Origin: Myxococcales bacterium
GTDB taxonomy: Bacteria > Myxococcota_A > Polyangia > Polyangiales > Ga0077539
Assembly: GCA_013298625.1 (NCBI GenBank)
Contig: JAAFIF010000052.1
Coordinates: 1-63,955, forward strand
Direction: 5' to 3'
Length of the DNA: 63,955 nucleotides
Part shown: one piece after another, positions 42,771-50,323 of the stretch
How the letters are laid out: the number at the start of each line of letters is the position of its first letter
How positions within the stretch are numbered: position 1 is the first letter of the stretch
Translations under genes and position numbers: made by a program
Notes under the pieces: generated by a model
Seen by the model: the letters and a program-made list of their open reading frames with translations, nothing else
The model's database searches: none
What the model was told of the DNA's origin: nothing

Positions 42771-43864
42771 GCGCGGTCTCGACCAAGTTCGCAGATGAGC
42801 TCACTCAACGTAAAGGACGAGATGCCGGTCGCGCGCAACCGCGCGCTCGACGTCGGGCAACCAGCGAGCACGTGATCGGCCCCCGAGTCCCTCACCAACT
42901 CCGCGAGATCGCGGGTGATCGCGTCGGCGACGGTCGGCGCCGTGATCGGCAACAGCCCGCCCCCGCCGCTGCACTGCGAGCGCTCACGATTGTACGCGAG
43001 CTCGATCGCGCGACGGCCCGTGAGGCGCTCGACGAGCGACCGCGGCGCGTCGAACGCGCCCATCCCGCGCCCGGCGCGACACGAGTCGTGCACAGCGAAC
43101 GCGCCCATCGACGCGAGAGCCCCTGCAGGCACGCGGTCTATCCGCGCCGCCACGAACTGCTCGAGCGTGTCCATGGCGCGAGCGCGCACCGAGCGCTGGG
43201 CAGCGCGCACGTTCATCGTGTGAGCGCAGCCCGCGTCGAGCGCGATGACCGTGCTCGCTCGGCGAAGACGGTCCGAGAGCGACTCGGCGCGCGCGCGAAA
43301 TCCTTCCAAATCCCCTGCGTCGAGCCACGGAGCTCCGCAGCACAAGTCCGCCACGAGCGACGCGGGGCCGACGAGCTGCTCGATCGCCCGCAGCGCCGCC
43401 GCGACGTGCGACGGGCGGGTCGCGACGAGCGTGCATCCCGCGAAGACCACCACGCCGCTCGCCGCCTCGTCGCTCGCCCCGAGCTGCGTCGCGCTCGCGC
43501 GCAAGCGCTCTTCGCGCGTCGGAAGGTCCGCGACGAACTCGCGCACCGCCGCTGGGCTCAAGTGCTGCGAGTGAGCGACCGCCCGCGCGTCGAGCACCGT
43601 CTCGGTCACAGGCACCGCGAGCTCGCAGTGCGACTGGCAGTGTTCGCAACCCGTGCACGCGAAGGCCGGCGCCAGGTGCTCGGCCGTCGGCCGCGCGCTG
43701 CCATCTGTCAGCGAGTGCAGGCCACCCATGATTCCCCAGGCAGAGACCGCGTCGTTGCCGCTCGCGGTCGCGACAGGGCACGCAGGGCGGCACAGCTTGG
43801 GGCAATACGAGCAGGCGCGGGTCGCAGCCGCGCGCTCGGACAGGAGCGAGAGTTGGCGGGCCAT
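42767..43864 (-). CDS. (Fe-S)-binding protein, GlpC/HdrD-like
   Basis: 365 residues. Two 4Fe-4S motifs lie in the N-terminal third, CSYCPKLCRPACPV (about 18-31) and CTGCEHCQSHCELAVPV (about 70-86). The C-terminal half has cysteine-rich elements of the CCG domain type (FAGCTLVATRP, ADLCCGAPWLDAGD, SQCSGGGGLLPI), although the last reads CSG rather than CCG. Such proteins pass electrons from quinones or flavoproteins to soluble partners (GlpC, HdrD, lactate utilisation proteins). No flavoprotein partner is adjacent. It is first in the operon that continues with the lipid kinase. TTG or other starts are possible, but the ATG at 43864 fits the conserved N-terminus. Confidence 0.85.
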   Translation of the reverse strand: MARQLSLLSERAAATRACSYCPKLCRPACPVATASGNDAVSAWGIMGGLHSLTDGSARPTAEHLAPAFACTGCEHCQSHCELAVPVTETVLDARAVAHSQHLSPAAVREFVADLPTREERLRASATQLGASDEAASGVVVFAGCTLVATRPSHVAAALRAIEQLVGPASLVADLCCGAPWLDAGDLEGFRARAESLSDRLRRASTVIALDAGCAHTMNVRAAQRSVRARAMDTLEQFVAARIDRVPAGALASMGAFAVHDSCRAGRGMGAFDAPRSLVERLTGRRAIELAYNRERSQCSGGGGLLPITAPTVADAITRDLAELVRDSGADHVLAGCPTSSARLRATGISSFTLSELICELGRDRA

Positions 43865-44047
43865 CGGCGAGCTCGGGATCGTGAACCATTCGCCGAACGA
43901 TTGCGAAGCATCCGCGCTTGCACGGCGCGCGACCGCGCGCTCCAGGGGAGGCCTCGGGTCGCAGAATGGTCAGGCGAAACCGAGACAAATCGTCCGCTCG
44001 CGCCTCGGCTGAAGTTCCCCTGGTGACGTGCAGGCTTCGAACGGGTT

Positions 44048-46054
44048 ATGTTCGCCCTCAAGCTGGCCGTCGTGCCTCAGCCCCGTCTCGTTGGAGGAGC
44101 CTCACCTTTGTCTGCAGCCGCGATCGAACGCGAAATCGGATCTGTCGTCGCAGGCAAGTACCGACTCCTCCGCATCCTGGGCCGCGGAGGCATGGGCGTC
44201 GTGTTCGAGGCCGAGCACGGGATGACCCGTCGTCGCGTCGCAGTGAAGATCCTGCACGCGCACCACAGGCAGACCGGTGACGCCGCCAAGCGGTTCATCA
44301 ACGAAGCCCAAGCGGCAGGCAGAATCCAGCACCCCAACGTCGTCGAAGTGCTCGACGCCGGCGAGGACAGCGACGAGTCGCTCTACCTCGTGCTCGAGCT
44401 GCTCAACGGGCACGACCTCGCGACGCTGCTCATGCGCCAACGGCGCATCGACGTGGCCGACACCGTCACGATCATCGCGCAGGTGCTGCAGGCGCTCGCC
44501 GTCGCGCACGCGCAGGGGATCATTCACCGGGATATCAAGCCCGAGAACATCTTTCTCACGCGTTCGGTCACGGGCGAGCAGCACGTCAAGATCCTCGATT
44601 TCGGCATCTCGAAGGCGATCAACCCCGGCGACGGCGTCGCGCTCAACGTCACGCAGACCAACACCACCGTCGGGACGCCGCACTACATGTCCCCCGAGCA
44701 AGCGCGCGGCGAGCGCAACCTCGACGCGCGCGCGGACCTGTGGGCCGTCGGCGTGGTGTTGTACGAGTGCCTCGCGGGACGCGTCCCGTTCGACGGCGAG
44801 ACGTACAACGACCAGATCGTGAAGGTCATCACCGAGCCGCACCCGTCGCTGTCGCAGTTCGACGTGCCGCTCGAGCTCTCTCGCATCGTCGACCGCTCGC
44901 TCGAAAAAGACCGGGTCAAGCGCTACGCAAACGCGTCGGAGATGCTCGCCGAGCTGCGGCAGTTCATCGAGCGCCACCGCGAGTACGCGAGCGTCCCGAT
45001 GCAAGTGCTCAAGGCCCCGCAGCACTTGCCCGAGCCCACGCAGTCAGCGTCCGCCGTCAGCTCGACGCCGCCCGCGCCGAAGGACCCCGCGTTCGAGTTC
45101 GGCGGAGACACGGTGCGCACGCCCGCCGCGGCCTCGCTCTACGACACGTCCAACGAGGACGTGCCGACGACGATCCGCGCGCTCGATCCGGACACGTCGC
45201 AGAAGTCACCGAGGTTGCTGCCGCTGGCGGGCGCCGGACGCGCGCAGCGCTCGTCCACCACGCGAGGACCGGCGGCGCTGTTTACCGGGCCCAATCGCAC
45301 GCGAAACGCGATCATCGCCGCGGCGCTGGTCGTGCTCGCCATCGTGGGCGGCGGATTCGCCGCGTACTTCGTGAGCCAGCCCGACTCGCGCAGCACCAAC
45401 AACGCGCCGTCCGCGACGGTGACGTTTACGTTCGTGGGGCTGCCGGCCAACGCGAGGCTCGTCGTCGGCGGAGTGCCGATCTATGGGTCCAACACGGCTT
45501 TCGTTCCCCGCGGCAGCGCTGCGGTCAACGTCGAGGTGAGCGCGCCGGGCTTCGACCCGCTGCAGTTCACGCTCATGCCCAACGACAACCACACCGTTCC
45601 CGTGCAGCTGCGCGCGACCGCCGCGCCATCGGCGCCGCAAGCGCAGCCGCAGCCCACCCCGCAGCGCGAGCAGCCCGCACCGTCGCAGCCGACGAACGCT
45701 CCCGACGCCGCCGTGGCGCAACCTGCGGTCGAACCGCGACCCGCTGTCGCGGACGCTCCCGACGCCGCAGCGCGCACGACCACGAGCAACACCGCAGCGA
45801 CCGCCCCAGAGCCGGCCCGCAGCGCGCGGGTGGCGTCTCCGACGCGCAGCTCGTCGACGAGCGGAATGCTCCTCATCTCCAGCGCCTCTCGCTGCGAGGT
45901 CTCTGTCGACGGACGCCGCGCAGGACGCACGCCGGTTCGCCTCTCGCTCGACGCTGGCGAACACGTCGTTCGATGCCTCACGCCGCCGGCGCGCATTCGT
46001 ACGCAGAACATCTCGGTCTCGGCCGGACAGATCAGCACCGTCACCTTCGACTGA
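44048..46054 (+). CDS. PknB-type Ser/Thr protein kinase with PEGA-like extracytoplasmic part
   Basis: 668 residues if read from the ATG at 44048; a TTG at 44108 with a strong GGAGGAG site 8 nt upstream is a good alternative that keeps the whole kinase domain. Kinase domain about 35-315: GRGGMGVVFEAEHG, VAVKIL (Lys about 71), HRDIKPENIF (about 160), DFGISKAI (about 183), YMSPEQARG (about 218). A Ser/Pro/Thr juxtamembrane region precedes one helix (about 418-440). Outside are a PEGA-like sandwich (about 455-520), a Pro/Ala/Gln linker and a second PEGA domain at the end (SASRCEVSVDGRRAGRTPVR). It senses the envelope side and phosphorylates cytoplasmic targets; signal and targets are unknown. Confidence 0.93.
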   Translation: MFALKLAVVPQPRLVGGASPLSAAAIEREIGSVVAGKYRLLRILGRGGMGVVFEAEHGMTRRRVAVKILHAHHRQTGDAAKRFINEAQAAGRIQHPNVVEVLDAGEDSDESLYLVLELLNGHDLATLLMRQRRIDVADTVTIIAQVLQALAVAHAQGIIHRDIKPENIFLTRSVTGEQHVKILDFGISKAINPGDGVALNVTQTNTTVGTPHYMSPEQARGERNLDARADLWAVGVVLYECLAGRVPFDGETYNDQIVKVITEPHPSLSQFDVPLELSRIVDRSLEKDRVKRYANASEMLAELRQFIERHREYASVPMQVLKAPQHLPEPTQSASAVSSTPPAPKDPAFEFGGDTVRTPAAASLYDTSNEDVPTTIRALDPDTSQKSPRLLPLAGAGRAQRSSTTRGPAALFTGPNRTRNAIIAAALVVLAIVGGGFAAYFVSQPDSRSTNNAPSATVTFTFVGLPANARLVVGGVPIYGSNTAFVPRGSAAVNVEVSAPGFDPLQFTLMPNDNHTVPVQLRATAAPSAPQAQPQPTPQREQPAPSQPTNAPDAAVAQPAVEPRPAVADAPDAAARTTTSNTAATAPEPARSARVASPTRSSSTSGMLLISSASRCEVSVDGRRAGRTPVRLSLDAGEHVVRCLTPPARIRTQNISVSAGQISTVTFD

Positions 46055-46102
46055 ACCGCGCGGTGTAAGCGCGCGCGGCGGCGGTCGTTTCTGGGGGTAG
46101 TG

Positions 46103-46762
46103 ATGCGAACCTCCCTCGCCCTCGCGCCAGCGATCGTGCTGCTGCTCGCGCGCACTGCAAACGCGCAGAGCGACGCCGCGCTGCCTTCGACCACGGATTG
46201 CGCCTTCGCCGCCAACGACCCGTGCATCGAGCGGTTTCGCTCGGCGCTCGTCGACCGCGATCGCCAACGGTCCAACGACGCGTACGTGCGGGGGATGCGC
46301 GCGTTCGCTGGCTTCGGCGTCGCGTTCGGAGCTCCGCAGCTCTTCGGCGGCATCTACGCCGCGACGCTCGCGCAGCCGCGCAGCAACAACGTCGGTTACG
46401 CCGCCGCCTGGGTCGTCAACGGAACGATCCTCACCCTCGCCGGCACCGTCCTCGCCATCGTCCCCATGAGCCGCCCTTCGCGCGCTCCCGACGGCGGCTC
46501 GACGTGGATCGCGACGGGGCTGTTCGGCCTCGCGGCGCTCGGCCACGGCGCGTGGGCCGCAGCCGCGTGGATCGCTCCGCCACAAGACGTCGACGCGACG
46601 GTCAATCACGTGTTCGCCGCGTCGATGGTGGCCAACGCGCTGTGGTACGGCGCGGTCGCAGCGCTCAGCCGCGTGGATTTTCGCAGCGATCGCGCGCGCG
46701 TGAGCCCATACGCATCGCTCGATCCGCGCGCGTCGAGCTTCGGCGTGTCGGGTCGCTTCTGA
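46103..46762 (+). CDS. Membrane protein with signal peptide, unknown function
   Basis: 219 residues from the ATG at 46103 (MRTSLALAPAIVLLLARTANA, a signal peptide); a GTG one codon earlier is possible and GGGGG lies just upstream. Two Cys (DCAFAANDPC) follow the signal. Four hydrophobic helices (around residues 70-95, 95-120, 135-155, 170-190; for example VNGTILTLAGTVLAIVPM and WIATGLFGLAALGHGAWAA) indicate an integral membrane protein. It follows the kinase by 48 nt and precedes the reductase by 29 nt, so co-expression is likely. The family is unknown. Confidence 0.75.
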   Translation: MRTSLALAPAIVLLLARTANAQSDAALPSTTDCAFAANDPCIERFRSALVDRDRQRSNDAYVRGMRAFAGFGVAFGAPQLFGGIYAATLAQPRSNNVGYAAAWVVNGTILTLAGTVLAIVPMSRPSRAPDGGSTWIATGLFGLAALGHGAWAAAAWIAPPQDVDATVNHVFAASMVANALWYGAVAALSRVDFRSDRARVSPYASLDPRASSFGVSGRF

Positions 46763-46778
46763 CCGTTGCCGCCTGCGC

Positions 46779-46784
46779 TATCCT
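46779..46784 (+). promoter_or_regulatory. -10-like hexamer TATCCT before the reductase gene
   Basis: TATCCT ends 7 nt before the ATG at 46792, with no ribosome binding site; a leaderless mRNA is predicted. Confidence 0.4.
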
Positions 46785-46791
46785 CCGCGCG

Positions 46792-47502
46792 ATGTCGCTT
46801 CGCACTGTGAACGTCGTCGCCGCTCGCGCGCTAACGCACAACGTCCGCGAGCTCACGCTCGACGCTGGCGCGGACTTTCGCTTCGTCGCCGGCCAGTGGG
46901 TCTCGCTTCGGATCGCGCTCGACAACGGCGAGTTCGTCTCGCGCTCGTACTCGATCGCCTCTGCACCGCGCGGGGATGGTCGCTTCGAGATCGCGGTCAC
47001 GCGCGTCGAAGGAGGACCGGGCTCGACCGCGCTGCACGCGCTCGACGTCGGCGCCACGCTCGAAGCGAGCCACGCGCAGGGATTCTTCACGCTCGAGCCG
47101 CTCGCGCGCCCTGCGTTGTTCATCGGGACGGGTACGGGCGTTGCGCCGCTGCGCTCGATGCTGCGCGCAGCGCTCGCGGACCGCGAGGCCGACGCTCGGC
47201 TCACCTTGCTGCTCGGCGTCCGATCGGAGCTCGACCTTCTGTACGGCGACGAGTTCAGCGCGCTCGCCAGAGAATTTGCAGGTCGATTTCGGTTCGTCCC
47301 GACGCTCTCGCGCGCGAGCGACGCGTGGTCGGGCCGGCGTGGCTACGTGCAGACCCACGCGCGCGAGCTCGTGGGCGAGCTCGGCGGCGACGTCGACGCG
47401 TACATCTGCGGCCTGCAGCGCATGGTCAAAGAAGTGCGCGCGGTGCTGAAGGGCGAGCTCGGCTTCGCGCGCGAGCGGATCCACTCCGAGCGCTTCGACT
47501 GA
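46792..47502 (+). CDS. Ferredoxin/flavodoxin-NADP reductase-family FAD oxidoreductase
   Basis: 236 residues, smaller than plant-type FNR but typical for the bacterial FNR/flavohaem-reductase-like class. FAD-binding RSYSIASAPRGDGRFEIAVT (about 50-70; the RxYS-type motif), nucleotide-binding LFIGTGTGVAPLRSMLRAAL (about 108-127) and LLLGVRSELDLLYGDEF, with the C-terminal YICGLQRMVKEVRAVL motif. It moves electrons between NAD(P)H and a small redox partner (ferredoxin or flavodoxin) in the cytoplasm. No partner gene is adjacent. The start at 46792 is supported by the TATCCT hexamer. Confidence 0.9.
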   Translation: MSLRTVNVVAARALTHNVRELTLDAGADFRFVAGQWVSLRIALDNGEFVSRSYSIASAPRGDGRFEIAVTRVEGGPGSTALHALDVGATLEASHAQGFFTLEPLARPALFIGTGTGVAPLRSMLRAALADREADARLTLLLGVRSELDLLYGDEFSALAREFAGRFRFVPTLSRASDAWSGRRGYVQTHARELVGELGGDVDAYICGLQRMVKEVRAVLKGELGFARERIHSERFD

Positions 47503-47511
47503 GCGCAGGGC

Positions 47512-48228
47512 TCACGGCTTCGCGCGAAGCCACGCGTCGAGCGCTGCGAGGTCCTCGGGCAGCGGCGCCTCGATCACCACCGCGCGGCTCGCGTCGGTCG
47601 GGTGCGCGAGCGAGACGCGCGAGGCGTGCAGCGTGAGCCGCCCGAGCGCGGGGCTCTCTTCGCCGAGCGCTCCGGCCTCGCGCGAGTCGCTGCCGCCGTA
47701 GAGCGAGTCGACCACCAGCGGCGCAGAAATCGAGCGAAAATGCACGCGGATCTGGTGCTGCCTGCCGGTCTTCGGACGCACGCTCAAGCGCGACACCACG
47801 GCGCCGTTCGCCGTTCGCTCGCACAGCTTGCTCCACACGGTCTCGCAAGGGAGCGCGCCGTCCTCGCCCGCCGTGGCAGGGCGCATCTTGCCCTTGCGCG
47901 CCGAGTGCAGCGGCGTCGTGATCGAGCCGTGCTGGGGCAGCGGCGCGGCGCTTCGCACGAAGGCGTCGTAGCCCTTCTGCACGCCGCGCGCCTCGAAGGC
48001 CGCGTTGATGACTCGGTGCGCATCGGCGGTGCGCGCGAAGAGCACGACGCCGCTCGTGTCGCGGTCGATGCGGTGGCAAACCCACAGCTTCTCGCCGCGC
48101 GCGGACTCGACGATCGCGCGCAAGCATCGCTCAGCGGGCTCGTCGCGCGCGGGGATCACGGTCCATCCCGCGGGCTTGTTCACTGCGACGATCGCGTCGT
48201 CTTCGTAGAGCGTCTCGATTGGCTGCAT
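47512..48228 (-). CDS. RluA-family pseudouridine synthase
   Basis: 238 residues. The N-terminal VNKPAGWTVIPARDEP and the catalytic motif CHRIDRDTSGVVLFART (Asp near 55) are the RluA family signature, followed by VWSKLCERTANGAVVSRLSV, PKTGRQHQIRVHFRSI and PLVVDSLYGG. It isomerises uridine to pseudouridine in rRNA or tRNA; the exact site cannot be told. No S4 domain is seen at the N-terminus, as in RluA/RluC-short or TruC-like members. It diverges from the isochorismatase-family gene. Confidence 0.92.
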   Translation of the reverse strand: MQPIETLYEDDAIVAVNKPAGWTVIPARDEPAERCLRAIVESARGEKLWVCHRIDRDTSGVVLFARTADAHRVINAAFEARGVQKGYDAFVRSAAPLPQHGSITTPLHSARKGKMRPATAGEDGALPCETVWSKLCERTANGAVVSRLSVRPKTGRQHQIRVHFRSISAPLVVDSLYGGSDSREAGALGEESPALGRLTLHASRVSLAHPTDASRAVVIEAPLPEDLAALDAWLRAKP

Positions 48229-48295
48229 CGTTTTCGCGCCGCGTGCGGTCGTGGATCGACCGCGAGTCGGGCGCGAGCCTCGGGCGCAGATGTAC

Positions 48296-48301
48296 TACGA
48301 T
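48296..48301 (+). promoter_or_regulatory. -10-like hexamer TACGAT
   Basis: TACGAT ends 9 nt before the ATG at 48311 and no Shine-Dalgarno sequence is present. Confidence 0.35.
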
Positions 48302-48310
48302 CGTCGCCGC

Positions 48311-48901
48311 ATGGACGCACTCAAGCTCGAAGCTCACCGCACAACGCTGCTCGTCGTGGACGTGCAAGAGAAGCTCTTGCCTGCGATGCCGCCCGCGCAT
48401 CAACGCCGGCTGATCGCGGCGCACGAGCTGCTTCTCGAAGCGGCGCGGCTGCTCAAGGTGCACACGATCGCGACCGAGCAATACCCGCGCGGGCTCGGCG
48501 CGACCGCGGCGCCGGTGCGCGCGATGCTCGACACGTTCGACTGGTGCGCGGTGCCGGTCTTCGAGAAGACCGTGTTCTCGGCGGCCGCCGTCCACGGCGT
48601 GACCGACGCGCTCTCGCTCGTCGACGCGCGCACGGTCATCGTCACCGGAATGGAAACGCACGTGTGCGTGTTTCAAACGGTGCGAGACCTTCTGCACAAA
48701 GGATTTCACGTGCACGTCCCGTTCGACGCCGTCGCGTCGCGGGACCCCGAGTGCAGGCGCGTGGCGCTCGAGACGCTGCGCGGCTGCGGGGCGAAGATCA
48801 CCTCGTCCGAGAGCGTGGTGTTCGACCTGCTGAAGGACGCCAAGCACCCTGAGTTTCGAGCGATTTCTGCGCGCGTAAAGGCGCTGCCGATCGAGGCGTG
48901 A
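48311..48901 (+). CDS. Isochorismatase-family cysteine hydrolase
   Basis: 196 residues from the ATG at 48311. LLVVDVQEKLLPAMPP carries the catalytic Asp (about residue 16), FEKTVFSAAAVHGV the conserved Lys, and VTGMETHVCVFQTVRDLL the nucleophilic Cys (about 120), giving the Asp-Lys-Cys triad of isochorismatase-like hydrolases (nicotinamidase, YcaC-like). It cleaves an amide or ether bond in a small molecule, unspecified here. In-frame upstream sequence is not protein-like. It precedes the NtrC-type regulator by 9 nt, so the two are likely co-transcribed. Confidence 0.88.
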   Translation: MDALKLEAHRTTLLVVDVQEKLLPAMPPAHQRRLIAAHELLLEAARLLKVHTIATEQYPRGLGATAAPVRAMLDTFDWCAVPVFEKTVFSAAAVHGVTDALSLVDARTVIVTGMETHVCVFQTVRDLLHKGFHVHVPFDAVASRDPECRRVALETLRGCGAKITSSESVVFDLLKDAKHPEFRAISARVKALPIEA

Positions 48902-48910
48902 CGCGAGTCG

Positions 48911-50323
48911 ATGATGAACCCCGCTGACGTGACCGTCCTCGTCGTCGAAGACGACCGCTCGAACCTCGAGTCGCTCGAGCGCATCTTCGCGAAGGAGGGC
49001 TATCGAGTCCTGTGCGCCGAAGGCGCGCGCGCGGCGCTCGACCTGCTGCGCAAGCAGCGCGTGCACGTGGTGGTGACCGACCTGATGATGCCAGGCTCGT
49101 CCGGGATGGACCTGCTCAAGGCCGTCAAGGCGGTCTCGCCCGAGACCGAAGTGGTGCTGATGACGGCGTTCGGCACCATCGAGACCGCGGTCGAGGCGAT
49201 GCGCGCCGGCGCGTACGACTTCGTCGAGAAGCCGCTGAAGCGCATCAACATCACCAAGACCGTCGCCAAGGCGGCCGAGCGCACGTCGCTGGTCGCCGAG
49301 AACCGCACGCTGCGACAAGAGATCAACACGCTGCGAAAGCGCGAAATCGTCGGAAATTCTCCGGCGCTTCGGCAGGTGCTCGAGGTGGCCGCGCAGGCCG
49401 CGCCCTCGACGGCGACCGTGCTGATCCTCGGCGAAAACGGGACCGGAAAAGAGCTGCTCGCGCGCTACATCCACGGCCGATCGAGCCGCGCGTCGGGCGC
49501 GTTCATCGCGGTCAACTGCGCGGCGCTGCCCGAGAGCATCATCGAAGCCGAGCTGTTCGGCCACGAGAAGGGCGCGTTCACCGGCGCCAGCCAGCGCAAG
49601 GACGGCCGCTTCGCGCTCGCCAAAGGCGGCACGCTGTTTCTCGACGAGATCGGAGAGCTGTCGCCGGCGGTGCAAGTGAAGCTCTTGCGCGTGCTGCAAG
49701 AGGGCGAGTTCGAGCCGCTCGGCGGACGCACGACGCGCGCGGACGTGCGCGTGGTCGCGGCCACGAACCGTCGCATCGAAGAAGAAGTGAAGGCTGGACG
49801 CTTCCGCGAAGACCTCTACTTTCGACTCAACGTGATCGCGATGACCATGCCGCCGCTGCGGGCGCGGCCTGGGGACGTGCCGCTGCTGGTGGACCACTTT
49901 CTCGCGGTGTTCGGCGCGAAGAACAACAAGGGGCCGTTTACGATCACGCCCGCTGCGCTCGAGAAGCTGTCGGACTACGGGTGGCCCGGCAACGTGCGCG
50001 AGCTCGAGAACACCATCGAGCGCGCCGTCGTCCTCTCGCGAAGCACGGTGATCGACGTCGCCGACCTTCCGCGCTCGGTCGCGGACAACGCGAAGGCGGG
50101 CGGCGAGTTCGTGATCCCCTTCGGCACGCCGCTCGAAGAGATCGAGCGCAGGGTGATCCGCGAGACGCTGAGGGTGACTCACGGAGACAAGCGATTGACC
50201 GCGCAATTGCTCGGGATCGCGACGCGAACGATCTATCGCAAGCTCGCCGAAGAGCGCACCGGCCCAGACGGTGACGACGAGCAGGACGGCGACGACAACA
50301 GCGGCAACGGCGACGCGATCTAG
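48911..50323 (+). CDS. NtrC-family sigma-54-dependent response regulator
   Basis: 470 residues. Receiver domain (about 6-120): VLVVEDDRSNLESLERI, phosphoacceptor Asp in VVTDLMMPGSSGMDLL (about 54), conserved Thr/Lys in LMTAFGTIETA and VEKPLK. AAA+ domain (about 145-385): Walker A LGENGTGKELLARYI, GAFTGA loop (ELFGHEKGAFTGA) that contacts sigma-54, Walker B GGTLFLDEIGEL, WPGNVRELENTIERAV. A Fis-type HTH ends the protein (DKRLTAQLLGIATRTIYRKL), with a short acidic tail. It activates sigma-54 promoters when phosphorylated; no histidine kinase is in the window. Its last 4 nt overlap the convergent exported gene. Confidence 0.95.
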   Translation: MMNPADVTVLVVEDDRSNLESLERIFAKEGYRVLCAEGARAALDLLRKQRVHVVVTDLMMPGSSGMDLLKAVKAVSPETEVVLMTAFGTIETAVEAMRAGAYDFVEKPLKRINITKTVAKAAERTSLVAENRTLRQEINTLRKREIVGNSPALRQVLEVAAQAAPSTATVLILGENGTGKELLARYIHGRSSRASGAFIAVNCAALPESIIEAELFGHEKGAFTGASQRKDGRFALAKGGTLFLDEIGELSPAVQVKLLRVLQEGEFEPLGGRTTRADVRVVAATNRRIEEEVKAGRFREDLYFRLNVIAMTMPPLRARPGDVPLLVDHFLAVFGAKNNKGPFTITPAALEKLSDYGWPGNVRELENTIERAVVLSRSTVIDVADLPRSVADNAKAGGEFVIPFGTPLEEIERRVIRETLRVTHGDKRLTAQLLGIATRTIYRKLAEERTGPDGDDEQDGDDNSGNGDAI

